From positions 1-48,431 of the forward strand of contig NZ_JXIQ01000033.1 in assembly GCF_000934845.1 (NCBI RefSeq): DNA of 48,431 nt, written 5' to 3'. The position numbers and the translations under genes are program-made. Below the pieces are notes generated by a model. It ran no database searches. It saw nothing but the letters and a program-made list of their open reading frames with translations, and was not told the origin of the DNA. The DNA comes from Mesobacillus subterraneus (lineage in GTDB: Bacteria > Bacillota > Bacilli > Bacillales > Cytobacillaceae). Below, in pieces: positions 1-8,135 of the stretch; within the stretch, counting starts at the first letter, position 1, and the number at the start of each line of letters is the position of its first letter.

Positions 1-780
1 TTATACATCTCGGGAATCCAGGTTACAACAAATTGCGAAAGAATACCATCCATCTTCTACACCAACGGATATCACAAAAACAGAATGTCATTTTGAAGAA
101 ACGGTTTATCAAGCGAAGTCATGGTCTAAAGCTAGAAAGGTGATCATCCAATCGGTACGTCCAGCTTGTGAATTATTCTTTGTCCACTCCTTTTTCGTGA
201 CCAATGTTGAAGTCGCATTTTCTCCAAAAGATATCGTCCGAGCTTACCAAAAAAGAGGGACGATGGAGAACTATATCAAGGAGGCCAAGAATGGTTTCAG
301 GTTAGATCAAATGAATAGTCATTCGTTTCAAGTGAACGAAGTGAAGATGATGTTGAGCCTTTTGGCTTACAACTTAACGAATTGGCTTCGAACACTTCCG
401 TTTCCACCAGAACACAAGAATATGCAAATCCAGACTATTCGTACTCGGATCATTAAGGTGGCAAGTAAATTAGTAAAGTCAGGACGATCTCTCTACTTCA
501 AATTGTCTTCCAGTTTTGTCTATCAGGAATTCTTTTGGAAAGTGCTTAATAGAATCAAGACACTACAAATAGAATAGTTCAGAGTTGACTATGTGGAAAT
601 TTTTAAAAATATTTTACCTTCCAAGGGGGTAGTCTGCCTAAAATAGGTATTTTTATTTCCTTAATTTAGGTAAGACTTGCATCCTCAAGTGAAAAGACGA
701 TTTTTCCTTAAAAAGACGAAAGAAATGTAATTTATTTCCAAGTAAGTGTACGGATTTAAAGAAGGTATGAATAATTCAGG
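1..780 (+). mobile_element. 3' part of an IS1380-type insertion sequence
   Basis: The left window edge cuts this element. It holds the C-terminal part of a DDE transposase (2-577) and about 200 bases of non-coding right end. The right boundary is placed at 780 because 767-780 (atgaataattcagg) looks like the inverted complement of the IS1380-family left end as I remember it. The left end is outside the window, so the inverted repeat cannot be tested here. An imperfect dyad (cctaaa at 637-642, tttagg at 665-670) lies in the right non-coding part and may be a terminator or transposase-binding structure. Confidence 0.6.
2..577 (+). CDS. IS1380-family transposase, C-terminal part
   Basis: The frame is open from the first bases of the window and ends at TAG 577, so about 191 C-terminal residues are visible and the N-terminus lies outside. 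The stretch YQKRGTMENYIKEAK fits the Y-x2-R-x3-E-x6-K signature of DDE transposases of the IS4/IS1380 type, and its glutamate should be the third catalytic residue. The tail (NLTNWLRTL, then RTRIIKVASKLVKSGR) matches what I know of IS1380 transposase C-termini. No frameshift or internal stop is seen in the visible part, so the gene may be intact. It lies on the strand opposite to the neighbouring core genes, as expected for an inserted element. Confidence 0.85.
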   Translation, partial: YTSRESRLQQIAKEYHPSSTPTDITKTECHFEETVYQAKSWSKARKVIIQSVRPACELFFVHSFFVTNVEVAFSPKDIVRAYQKRGTMENYIKEAKNGFRLDQMNSHSFQVNEVKMMLSLLAYNLTNWLRTLPFPPEHKNMQIQTIRTRIIKVASKLVKSGRSLYFKLSSSFVYQEFFWKVLNRIKTLQIE

Positions 781-909
781 CTATACTATAATAATCCTAC
801 AAATACTTCATCAAACTTTAAAAAAATCATAAAAAATCATTCCCCGCCTCCCCATTATCGTTTAAAATAGATTTAGATGTTTAATTCATGAATGGGAGTG
901 ATGGTGGAA
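781..909 (+). promoter_or_regulatory. Upstream region of the two-gene cassette
   Basis: A perfect -10-like TATAAT lies at 787-792, only seven bases past the proposed IS end. The -35 position (764-769) would fall inside the IS end and is a poor match. A tandem direct repeat of aaaaaatcat (821-830 and 831-840) is a possible operator for the XRE-type regulator encoded downstream. Promoter and operator are both inferences. Confidence 0.35.
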
Positions 910-1665
910 ATGGATCAATACCAATTTAGTTCAGAACACAATAAAATGATTGTCGAGGCTATAGTTGAAGGTTATCGTGAATATATTGAGCATCGAAAAG
1001 ATCGAAGAGATAAGATGAAAATTAGCTCTGCCTTTGCATGGACTAAAGGGAATTTTATTGAAAGCAAAGTGGCAGAAGAGTGTATTAATCATGGTTTCAC
1101 ATACAAGAAGTCTAAAGCAGGTCTAACATGGGACTATCTCCAGTTTATCCATGGTGATACTAAAATTCTCTTTCTGATAAAAAATGCTGCCTATTTTAAT
1201 GAAAAGTGCTTTTCGCAGGCAATACTACCTACTAGTGGCAATAGGAGCGGCCGCCTCCGAACTTACCTTCATGAATTATCTAAAATTAATAAAGACTTAT
1301 CATTTTCTTCCCATCATCAACAATCAGAAGAAGTGTCTTATAAACACTATGAACAACTTTCGTTATTTTTAGTTCAAGAAAAGCAAGTAAAAGAAGAACT
1401 AGACCACTTCAGAACATCCTATAATGAATTTCATATACTCACGTATGGTCTTGATGAGGCATATCAGATATCTGAAATTATTCATTATCTACCGAATCCA
1501 CAAGATAATGTAGCTTACCTAGTGGAAAACCTTTCAAGTTATATTTCTGGAGCAGATTTGACAGAAGAGGACCGTGAAGTAGTTGCGCCAGAAGCAAATG
1601 ATGATCTCATGGATCCAGCAGCATTCGACATTGGAATTCTTGAAGAAGAGCAACAAAATGAATAA
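910..1665 (+). CDS. Uncharacterised protein, partner of the downstream ImmA/IrrE regulator (possible toxin)
   Basis: I do not recognise this protein with certainty. From memory, proteins of this size and position (annotated DUF5986) precede regulators of the spr1629 repressor/antitoxin family; this was not checked. The start is put at ATG 910 because gggag at 894-898 is better spaced for it than for ATG 901 or ATG 892. The product is about 251 aa, charged, with no signal peptide or membrane segment. Around residues 51-91 there is E51, then a TWD ending in D75, then a hydrophobic strand ending in IK (K91), an arrangement that could suit a PD-(D/E)xK-like nuclease core, which is speculation. 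The C-terminus (from about 215) is very acidic. The next gene follows after 36 bases, so the two are probably co-transcribed. Confidence 0.75.
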   Translation: MDQYQFSSEHNKMIVEAIVEGYREYIEHRKDRRDKMKISSAFAWTKGNFIESKVAEECINHGFTYKKSKAGLTWDYLQFIHGDTKILFLIKNAAYFNEKCFSQAILPTSGNRSGRLRTYLHELSKINKDLSFSSHHQQSEEVSYKHYEQLSLFLVQEKQVKEELDHFRTSYNEFHILTYGLDEAYQISEIIHYLPNPQDNVAYLVENLSSYISGADLTEEDREVVAPEANDDLMDPAAFDIGILEEEQQNE

Positions 1666-1701
1666 ATGAGAAATAATTGATTTAATTAAGGAGGGAGCGG
1701 C

Positions 1702-2910
1702 ATGTTTATTGGTGAAAATCTAACCAATCTCCGGATCATGCATGGGTACTCTAGAAAACAGCTCTCTGATATGATAGGCGTAACAGAACAGGCAGTTTGG
1801 CAGTATGAAAACAATTACACCTCACCAAAAATGCAAGTTATTAACGAATTAAAGCATATTTTCAATGTGAAAAATAAATACTTCTATACTAATGACATTC
1901 TGATGAAAAAGATGAACCCAGGAAATGTGAATATGATGAATATCGCTTACCGTTCAAAGGTTGTAAATGTCGTCTCAAAAACCCAGGCGGAAGCCAAGCA
2001 TATAGAGTATTTAGATACTTTTGTTGACTATATAACGGCTAAAGTAAGATACCCCACCATGAAAATTATTCAGTTAAGAGATGAAGTAATTAAATACTTA
2101 AATACTTCAGATGACAGTAGGTTGGTTCAAATTGAAAAAATCGCTGAACTAGCTCGAAAAAAACTTGGGTTTAGGAATGACACCAATGAGGACTTGATGT
2201 TTCTAGTCGAGAAAAGTGGCGTGTTTGTTTTTGAAAAGGCAATTGGTGATGAAATTGATGCTTATAGCTTATGGACCAATAATGAACGTCCCTACATAAT
2301 ATTAGGAAATTTGAAGCGTTCAGCTGTTCGAAGAAACTTTGATATTGCTCATGAGCTAGGTCATTTACTACTTCACTACCGTCTTGAGTTCACTAGCCTG
2401 GATCGTAAGGAGCATAAGATAATAGAAAATGAGGCAAATATTTTTGCAGGTATCTTCCTTTTACCTGAGGAAGAGTTCAAAAATGACATGAAAGACTTAC
2501 TCCATATTACTAATCCAGATGCTTACATCGACTTAAAAAAGAAATGGAGTACCTCGTTACAAGTATTAGGATTCAGGGCCGCCAAACTGGGAATTATTGA
2601 ACCAAAAAATCATCGGAACTTTTATGCAGCACTTCATCGAAAGGATTATTTAAAAAAAGAACCACTAGATGAAATTATACCTCTGCAGAAACCGATGAAG
2701 GTAAAATCAATAATTGATCTAGTTTCAAAAAAAGGGCTTATAGATATTCGTCACATGATTGAAAACGATTGGAAAGTAGATCTTTCTTTTTTCCATCGGA
2801 TGACAGGAATTGACCCGAACTTCTTTAGTAAATATTTAATTAGTAAACAAGATTTCGGACTTGAGAATGTTACAGACTTACCGATACGTATCTCCGGAAA
2901 AGATAAGTAA
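1702..2910 (+). CDS. XRE-family HTH / ImmA-IrrE metallopeptidase-domain regulator
   Basis: 402 aa starting at ATG 1702 with a strong AAGGAGG nine bases upstream. Residues about 5-58 form an XRE/Cro-type helix-turn-helix (SRKQLSDMIGVTEQAVWQYE). Residues about 150-260 form an ImmA/IrrE (COG2856) domain with the zinc motif HELGH at 217-221 and a downstream ENEAN glutamate region. A C-terminal extension of about 130 residues is not recognised. ImmA/IrrE proteins cleave or sense partner repressors; single-chain HTH-ImmA fusions are common antitoxins or autoregulators of two-gene modules in mobile islands. Here it is probably the antitoxin or repressor of the preceding gene. It resembles what I remember as the spr1629 repressor/antitoxin family. 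It is transcribed towards rlmH and ends at a shared hairpin. Confidence 0.85.
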   Translation: MFIGENLTNLRIMHGYSRKQLSDMIGVTEQAVWQYENNYTSPKMQVINELKHIFNVKNKYFYTNDILMKKMNPGNVNMMNIAYRSKVVNVVSKTQAEAKHIEYLDTFVDYITAKVRYPTMKIIQLRDEVIKYLNTSDDSRLVQIEKIAELARKKLGFRNDTNEDLMFLVEKSGVFVFEKAIGDEIDAYSLWTNNERPYIILGNLKRSAVRRNFDIAHELGHLLLHYRLEFTSLDRKEHKIIENEANIFAGIFLLPEEEFKNDMKDLLHITNPDAYIDLKKKWSTSLQVLGFRAAKLGIIEPKNHRNFYAALHRKDYLKKEPLDEIIPLQKPMKVKSIIDLVSKKGLIDIRHMIENDWKVDLSFFHRMTGIDPNFFSKYLISKQDFGLENVTDLPIRISGKDK

Positions 2911-2921
2911 GTCAAATTAAG

Positions 2922-2958
2922 AAAGGTAAACTTCGACTTTAAAGTTTACCTTTCTTTT
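2922..2958. terminator. Bidirectional terminator between the cassette and rlmH
   Basis: A perfect 12-bp inverted repeat (aaaggtaaactt at 2922-2933, aagtttaccttt at 2942-2953) with an 8-base loop is followed by T-rich sequence on the plus strand. It lies between two converging genes and can serve both. Confidence 0.8.
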
Positions 2959-2994
2959 TAATAATTCTATTATTACATTAGGGTTGGTTTACCA

Positions 2995-3474
2995 CTACTT
3001 ATGATACGGTTCCCCCCGATTTATCCTAAAAGCCCGATAAATTTGTTCTACGAGGATCAAGCGCATTAGTTGGTGCGGGAATGTCATTTTTGAGAAGGAT
3101 AGTTGTTCATCTGCTCTTTTTAAAACTTCCTCGCTGAGTCCTAGTGATCCGCCGATGATAAAGGCAATTTTGCTTTTTCCGTAGGTGGCTAGCTTATCGA
3201 GATTGTCTGCGAGTTCTTCGGATGATCTTTGTTTGCCGTTGATGGCCAGGGCGATGACATGGGTATCTTGGCCAATTTTGGCTAGGATTCGCTCGCCTTC
3301 TTTTTGCTTGACTTGGTTTTTTTCGATTTCGCTTAATTCTTCGGGTGCCTTTTCGTCTGGGAGTTCGATTACTTCTACTTTTGCGTAGCTTCCAAGCCGC
3401 TTTATGTATTCCGCGATTCCTTGTTTGAGGTATTTTTCTTTCAGTTTTCCTACCGTTATGATTGAGATATTCAC
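2995..3474 (-). CDS. rlmH: 23S rRNA (pseudouridine1915-N3)-methyltransferase RlmH
   Basis: RlmH is a SPOUT-class methyltransferase that methylates pseudouridine 1915 in helix 69 of 23S rRNA using S-adenosylmethionine. The C-terminal half shows the family motifs FIIGGSLG and [14 protein letters not shown] and ends in RGEPYHK, nearly the same as the staphylococcal OrfX end. The start is GTG 3474, preceded by GAGG; this gives 159 aa, the usual length, and an N-terminus [18 protein letters not shown] that aligns with B. subtilis. A start at 3486 or 3480 is less likely. The 3' end of this gene is the attachment site of SCC elements in staphylococci; here an accessory cassette lies just beyond it, but no duplicated end was found. 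Confidence 0.97.
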   Translation of the reverse strand: MNISIITVGKLKEKYLKQGIAEYIKRLGSYAKVEVIELPDEKAPEELSEIEKNQVKQKEGERILAKIGQDTHVIALAINGKQRSSEELADNLDKLATYGKSKIAFIIGGSLGLSEEVLKRADEQLSFSKMTFPHQLMRLILVEQIYRAFRINRGEPYHK

Positions 3475-3522
3475 AGGCATCCTCACTTTACAAACAGTTT
3501 ACAAACAATCTATTAACAATAG

Positions 3523-3611
3523 TTATCCACATATTCACAGCACTATCCACATTTAGTAGGAGATCATTCGTTCGCCACAATATATATTGCAGGTTGTCCA
3601 CAGTATCCACA
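3523..3611. other. DnaA-box cluster between rlmH and the CxxH/CxxC gene
   Basis: Four DnaA-box-like nonamers, all in one orientation, lie within 90 bases: TTATCCACA (3523-3531, perfect), CTATCCACA (3543-3551), TTGTCCACA (3594-3602) and GTATCCACA (3603-3611). The last two overlap the coding region of the small CxxC gene. B. subtilis is reported to have a DnaA-binding cluster at the same place (yydA-yycS), which supports function. Binding itself is inferred. Confidence 0.7.
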
Positions 3612-3725
3612 GGGAAACGTTGACTTATCAACAGCCTCCAGTTTCGTTAATCGGGGTGCTACTTCAAATTCATCTACTGCTTCATCCAGTGCTAACTCGA
3701 CATGATCCGCGCAGCAATACTTCAT
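3564..3725 (-). CDS. CxxH/CxxC family small protein
   Basis: A 53-aa protein read from the sequence on the minus strand, start ATG 3725, with GGATGAGGA just upstream. It begins MKYCCADHVELALDE and ends with PCGYCGQPAIYIVANE. The pairs C5-A-D-H8 and C39-G-Y-C42 fit a small metal-binding knuckle, presumably zinc. It corresponds to the short CxxH/CxxC proteins (BA_5709 type) that lie between rlmH and htrC in Bacillus genomes; the function is unknown. The codons for the CGYCG segment also create two DnaA-box-like sequences. Confidence 0.9.
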   Translation of the reverse strand: MKYCCADHVELALDEAVDEFEVAPRLTKLEAVDKSTFPCGYCGQPAIYIVANE

Positions 3726-3810
3726 ATTCCTCATCCTTTCCGTTTATTTTCTCTATCCTTATCATTTGTTAATTCTGATTTTTAATGATCGACAAAGACT
3801 ATTTTAGCAC

Positions 3811-3840
3811 AAAAACAGGAAGCGTCTGCCTCCTGTTTTT
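3811..3840 (-). terminator. Terminator of htrC
   Basis: AAAAACAGGA (3811-3820) and TCCTGTTTTT (3831-3840) form a perfect 10-bp stem with a 10-base loop, 13 bases after the htrC stop. The U-run is part of the stem. Confidence 0.75.
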
Positions 3841-3852
3841 TCATCACAACAG

Positions 3853-5085
3853 CTATAATGTTTCTCCACCCAGCTTCATAGTTGTTTCTTGCAGCTTGCC
3901 ATTTCGGTAGTATTTAACCTGCATATCGTCGCCGACCTTCTTTTTGTTATACAGATGCTTGCGCAAATCGACAACGTCGCGGATTTCTTCTCCATCCATT
4001 TCAATGATGACGTCCAATTCCTTCATACCTGCCTTGTCTGCCGGAGAATTCGGCTCTACGGCTCTGATCGCGACGCCAAAATTGACTTCCTTAGGAAGCT
4101 TCAAAGTGTTCTGTTGGTGATAGGCTGAAATTTCATTAACAGAGGCGAGTTCGACGCCCATGAATGGCCTTTTCACTTCCCCGGTCTTCTCAAGGTCATC
4201 AATGATAGGAGCTGCATAATTGATGGGAATGGACAATCCAATTCCTTCTACAGCACTCTGGGCAATTTTCATCGAGTTAATTCCAATTACTTGACCCTCA
4301 ATATTGATTAAAGCACCACCACTATTGCCCGGATTGATGGCTGCATCTGTCTGGAGCACCTCAGCTTGCCAGTCAGGTGTTCCGTCCTGATTTACATCCA
4401 CTGGGATGGCCCGTTCCAATCCAGAGATAATTCCTTGGGTAACCGATCCTGAGAAGGTAAGTCCAAGCGGGTTTCCGATTGCAATCACTGGTTCACCAGG
4501 CTTTAGTTTTTCGGAATTTCCAAACTCAGCTACGACCTTGATTTGCTCAGCTGGCACCTCCAACACCGCCAGATCCGTCCAAATATCGCTTCCTAAAAGT
4601 TTTGCCGGGATTTTTGTCCCGTCGCTAAGGCTGACCTCAAGCTCTGAAGCATCTGCCACAACATGGTGATTCGTGACTATATAGGCTTTATCTCCAGCCT
4701 TTTTGTAAACAACACCCGATCCTGTTCCGCCTGACTCCTGTGCTTGTCCCCAGAAGCTCGTACTTTCTTGGATATTCGTAATCCCGACAACCGCATCCCC
4801 GGCCTTGTCAACCGCATCGGTAATTTGGGTCGTAACATCGATCGAAACTGTTTTTTTCGCGGTGATGTCTTCATTTTTGTCCTGCGGCTGTTCTATTACA
4901 GCTGATTGATTATTTGGTTCAATTTTATAGGGCAGCACATCCAAATTCGATAACAAGGGGATGGAGAAAATCACCATTAACGCCCCAATCACTGCGCCTG
5001 CGAGGCTGGCCCAGAAGAAGCCGCCTTTCCTGCTGTTTTGCGGTTTATACCGACCTTGATAATCTTGATCATCGTAATATCCCAT
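3853..5085 (-). CDS. htrC: HtrA-type membrane-anchored serine protease with PDZ domain
   Basis: 410 aa, family S1C (DegP/HtrA). One N-terminal membrane segment (about 23-47) anchors the protease outside the membrane. The catalytic triad is visible: H141 in VTNHHVV, D171 in WTDLAVL and S255 in NPGNSGGAL. A PDZ domain covers about 310-400. HtrC (YyxA) degrades or refolds misfolded secreted proteins. It lies downstream of walJ as in B. subtilis, but a terminator at 5193-5221 and a -10-like sequence at 5139-5144 suggest it is transcribed separately from the wal operon. The start has a weak GGTGA ribosome site. Confidence 0.93.
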   Translation of the reverse strand: MGYYDDQDYQGRYKPQNSRKGGFFWASLAGAVIGALMVIFSIPLLSNLDVLPYKIEPNNQSAVIEQPQDKNEDITAKKTVSIDVTTQITDAVDKAGDAVVGITNIQESTSFWGQAQESGGTGSGVVYKKAGDKAYIVTNHHVVADASELEVSLSDGTKIPAKLLGSDIWTDLAVLEVPAEQIKVVAEFGNSEKLKPGEPVIAIGNPLGLTFSGSVTQGIISGLERAIPVDVNQDGTPDWQAEVLQTDAAINPGNSGGALINIEGQVIGINSMKIAQSAVEGIGLSIPINYAAPIIDDLEKTGEVKRPFMGVELASVNEISAYHQQNTLKLPKEVNFGVAIRAVEPNSPADKAGMKELDVIIEMDGEEIRDVVDLRKHLYNKKKVGDDMQVKYYRNGKLQETTMKLGGETL

Positions 5086-5138
5086 AGTTCACCAACCCTT
5101 TCATTAACCAATAGCTACAATTGTTTTGTATACCATAT

Positions 5139-5167
5139 ATTATACAACCAGACAGGATAATTTCTAA
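5139..5167 (-). promoter_or_regulatory. Candidate promoter of htrC
   Basis: Perfect -10 TATAAT (5139-5144, minus strand), 17-base spacer and a weak -35 TTAGAA (5162-5167), about 55 bases before the start codon and downstream of the wal operon terminator. Confidence 0.4.
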
Positions 5168-5192
5168 ATATGAGCTCTTTTTTACAATCGAA

Positions 5193-5221
5193 AAAGGAGT
5201 ATGGTTGTACCTTACTCCTTT
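5193..5221 (-). terminator. Terminator of the walRKHIJ operon
   Basis: AAAGGAGTA and TACTCCTTT pair (5193-5201 with 5213-5221), followed on the minus strand by a short T-run. It lies 28 bases after the walJ stop. Confidence 0.75.
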
Positions 5222-5248
5222 CCCTGAAAATCTATTCTTCTAAACGCG

Positions 5249-6043
5249 TTAAATGGCGGTCAAAGGGGTTGGAGTTTTTGGATCCGTGTCCATCAAATCG
5301 AACTGTTCTCCTACAATGATTCCCTGGCCCTCCAATGTTTGCGTGACTGCCATTCTTGCAAGGTCCTTCATATTGTTATCCTTGCTCAAATGGGCAAGGT
5401 AAATCCGTTTGGTTTGATCTCCTGCGACTTCGCTCATTGCCACTGCAGCATCCTCGTTTGATACATGGCCGTAATCGCTTAAGATACGGCGTTTCACGCT
5501 CCATGGATATCTGCCCATTCTCAGCATCTGCACGTCATGATTGCTTTCAAATACATACGCGTCCGCATTTGAAATGATTCCCTTCATCCTGTCGCTGACG
5601 TAACCTGTGTCCGTTACAAGCGCCAATTTTTTCCCTTCTTTATGGAATACATAAAACATCGGCTCAGCAGCGTCATGTGAAACGCCGAAGGATTCAATAT
5701 CCAATCCGCCAAAGGTTTTCACCGTCTCCATCGCAAAAGAAAACTTTTGGTCTAACGGAATTTCGCCAATTAATCCGTCCATTGCTTTCCATGTCTTTTC
5801 ATTCGCATAGATTGGCAGTTTATATTTACGGGCAACGATTCCTATGCCTTTTATATGATCGCTATGTTCATGCGTCACTAATATTCCAGAGAGGTCTTTC
5901 ATTTCACGGCCGATTTCTTTGAATAAACCCTCCATCTGTTTGCCGCTCAATCCGGCATCCACTAAAAAGGATTGGCCCTCCGTCTCCACATAGATCGCAT
6001 TTCCCGTACTCCCGCTGGCGAGAACACTAAAATGCAAACTCAT
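5249..6043 (-). CDS. walJ: WalJ, metallo-beta-lactamase-fold exonuclease-like protein
   Basis: 264 aa, formerly YycJ. The metal-binding motif [10 protein letters not shown] sits near residue 57, after [11 protein letters not shown]. Later metal ligands are in VTDTGY, ESNHD and LAHLSKDNN. YycJ-type proteins are metal-dependent 5'-3' nucleases linked to mismatch repair in Bacillus, though the physiological role is not settled. It is the last gene of the wal operon, six bases after walI, with GGAGTG before the ATG. Confidence 0.95.
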   Translation of the reverse strand: MSLHFSVLASGSTGNAIYVETEGQSFLVDAGLSGKQMEGLFKEIGREMKDLSGILVTHEHSDHIKGIGIVARKYKLPIYANEKTWKAMDGLIGEIPLDQKFSFAMETVKTFGGLDIESFGVSHDAAEPMFYVFHKEGKKLALVTDTGYVSDRMKGIISNADAYVFESNHDVQMLRMGRYPWSVKRRILSDYGHVSNEDAAVAMSEVAGDQTKRIYLAHLSKDNNMKDLARMAVTQTLEGQGIIVGEQFDLMDTDPKTPTPLTAI

Positions 6044-6049
6044 TTCTCT

Positions 6050-6844
6050 TCACTCCGTTGTATTATTTTCTCCGTCTGTCAACGGGATGACCCGACCTTC
6101 GAATGCATGTACAAACATGTTTTCCTTGCCATTGACTTCAATCCTCCACGTTGGTGTCACCACATGGGAAGCTGTCAGGGAAACGAGTGTGGAATACCCC
6201 AACTCAAAGTCTGTAATTTTACTCTTAGGTTTTAATAACCCTTTTTTATAGAGCGTGTCCACAGCCCTGAGCGGCGGAAGCAATTCCTCTGCCTCGGAAA
6301 GCTCGTCCACGATCTCCAAATATGTCTGTCGGTACGAAGTCACTTCCTGGTCTTCATTTAAAAAGAAGGTCAATTTTGCATTACTGTTATAGTAAAACGT
6401 TTTATTTTCGTATTCCTGATAATACGTAATGGTCCCAGCCTCATCGTTTTTACTCCAGAACTTATACTGGTCCCCCGCAAAAATATTCGCCTTCAGAAAG
6501 GCAGAAAGATCAGCAGGCTCGAAGTTGCCCGTTAATTGCCACCGCTTATCAAGTTTAGCCTCAATCGATGTGCCATCCCCAAGACTGATGGACTGCCCCT
6601 TGAACTTTTCCATGTCTTCAGCGGTGAATACCTTTGCTCTTACACTAAGGTATTGTTCTTTATTTTTTGCCTCAGGAACTTCCACATAGCTAATATCATC
6701 ATTCTTCAGTTTTTCTTCCAGTGTCGTTTCCTTTGGAATTTCATATTGGGCAGCATCCCTCGTATTGATGAACTGGTATACGAGGTATACATCGAGGACG
6801 AGGAAAGTCAGAATAAAGATTGTCTTGATTCTACTCCAATCCAT
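6050..6844 (-). CDS. walI: WalI, membrane regulator of WalK
   Basis: 264 aa, formerly YycI. One N-terminal transmembrane helix (about 7-25, IKTIFILTFLVLDVYLVYQF) and an extracytoplasmic domain. With WalH it forms a membrane complex that restrains the WalK kinase. The ATG overlaps the end of walH by 14 bases and is preceded by GGAGGAAT, which implies translational coupling. Confidence 0.95.
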   Translation of the reverse strand: MDWSRIKTIFILTFLVLDVYLVYQFINTRDAAQYEIPKETTLEEKLKNDDISYVEVPEAKNKEQYLSVRAKVFTAEDMEKFKGQSISLGDGTSIEAKLDKRWQLTGNFEPADLSAFLKANIFAGDQYKFWSKNDEAGTITYYQEYENKTFYYNSNAKLTFFLNEDQEVTSYRQTYLEIVDELSEAEELLPPLRAVDTLYKKGLLKPKSKITDFELGYSTLVSLTASHVVTPTWRIEVNGKENMFVHAFEGRVIPLTDGENNTTE

Positions 6845-8135
6845 TATTCAATTCCTCCTCCCAGATCAGCTGACGCCACTCCTGGTCGTACAGGTAAAAC
6901 CAGCCTGGCTCCAGCAAGATCACTGAATTCTCCGTTCCTTGAGTCAGATAATATCCCGGCATCATATTTTCCAGAAGTTCCGGTTTGAAATCCTTTTTAT
7001 GCTGTAAATATTCTACCGCCTCTTGTCCCGAAGGCAATGTCTTTGTTTCCACATCCGGATTCAATGGAAGCTCCAGATGAAAGCCTGGCCGTACATAGCG
7101 GCTGATTTCTGACTGCCGCCATTGCTGATAAATTTCGGACATCCCCATTTGGTTAAATACGGGGTATCCTTCCTTGCTGTAAAGACGGAAAAGGACATTC
7201 TGGTTAAAATCATCCTTATACACGTATCGGTACGATTCCGTCCAGCCACCATGCCCATTGACAAATTCAATGCTCTTTTGCAGGACATTTGTGGTTCCAA
7301 TGACCGAATCCCCATTGCGGACCGGATTTACATAATTGATCATATTTGTTTCTGTATCCACGATCATTTTGCTTGCATCATCGGTATACTCCTCAACCCC
7401 TTCTCCTACACTGCGCTGTACAAAGCTTGGATCCGTGAACAGCGCATCCTTAAACTGGTCTGAATCTAACGGATTTTGATAATAGGTGTGCATGACCATG
7501 TCGACTTTTTCCGTTGGCAGATAGATTTTCTTAGTATCAGAAACAGGATATAGGAAATAGGGAGTCAGTTTTTTAGCAGAATCATAGTATTTGTCCGTAA
7601 AATCATTGATATAGGTTGGACTGACATAGACTTCCTGGTTTTTTTGCGAGTAAAAATAAACAATGCCCTCCTGCTTTTGCTGTGTCTCCGAATTGATGAT
7701 GATCCGGTCGAAATCAAATTTCGGAATATCCTTTTCGCTAATATTTAATACCCTTTTATAAAGATCAATCGGCACTTCATCCGGGAAAATTATTTCCGTG
7801 TTGTGTCCTTGGTTGATTTCCTCGGTAAAATCGGCCACCCGGCCAGGATACTTTCCGACATCAAAGTACTTCCATTTGGTGATGACCCCAATAATCCCAT
7901 CGATATAGGCATTATCCACCGACCCAAATTGCTTGCCGTCTACTTGATAAATGATCTGATGCGGCTTGACGATCTTCTTGAGATCCTTCTGGGTTGCAAT
8001 ATTTACTTCTTCCACCGTTTTGTGATTAGTAACTAATTCATAGTCCGGCTGGTAGGTCCATATATTCCAGGTTAAAATCCCACTCAATACTACCAGAAAG
8101 GTTAACATACCAGATTTTATATTTTCATATGTCAT
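6831..8135 (-). CDS. walH: WalH, membrane regulator of WalK
   Basis: About 434 aa, formerly YycH. A single N-terminal membrane segment (about 9-27) is followed by a large extracytoplasmic region; with WalI it inhibits WalK. The start is put at ATG 8135, which overlaps the walK stop as ATGA and has AGGATGA upstream; the longer frame from TTG 8141 lacks a ribosome site. Confidence 0.95.
   Translation of the reverse strand: MTYENIKSGMLTFLVVLSGILTWNIWTYQPDYELVTNHKTVEEVNIATQKDLKKIVKPHQIIYQVDGKQFGSVDNAYIDGIIGVITKWKYFDVGKYPGRVADFTEEINQGHNTEIIFPDEVPIDLYKRVLNISEKDIPKFDFDRIIINSETQQKQEGIVYFYSQKNQEVYVSPTYINDFTDKYYDSAKKLTPYFLYPVSDTKKIYLPTEKVDMVMHTYYQNPLDSDQFKDALFTDPSFVQRSVGEGVEEYTDDASKMIVDTETNMINYVNPVRNGDSVIGTTNVLQKSIEFVNGHGGWTESYRYVYKDDFNQNVLFRLYSKEGYPVFNQMGMSEIYQQWRQSEISRYVRPGFHLELPLNPDVETKTLPSGQEAVEYLQHKKDFKPELLENMMPGYYLTQGTENSVILLEPGWFYLYDQEWRQLIWEEELNNGLE

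Noticed and set aside
2900-3010. SCC-type attachment site at the rlmH 3' end
   Set aside because: The rlmH end resembles the staphylococcal site, but no second copy and no recombinase gene are visible, so an att site is not reported as a feature.
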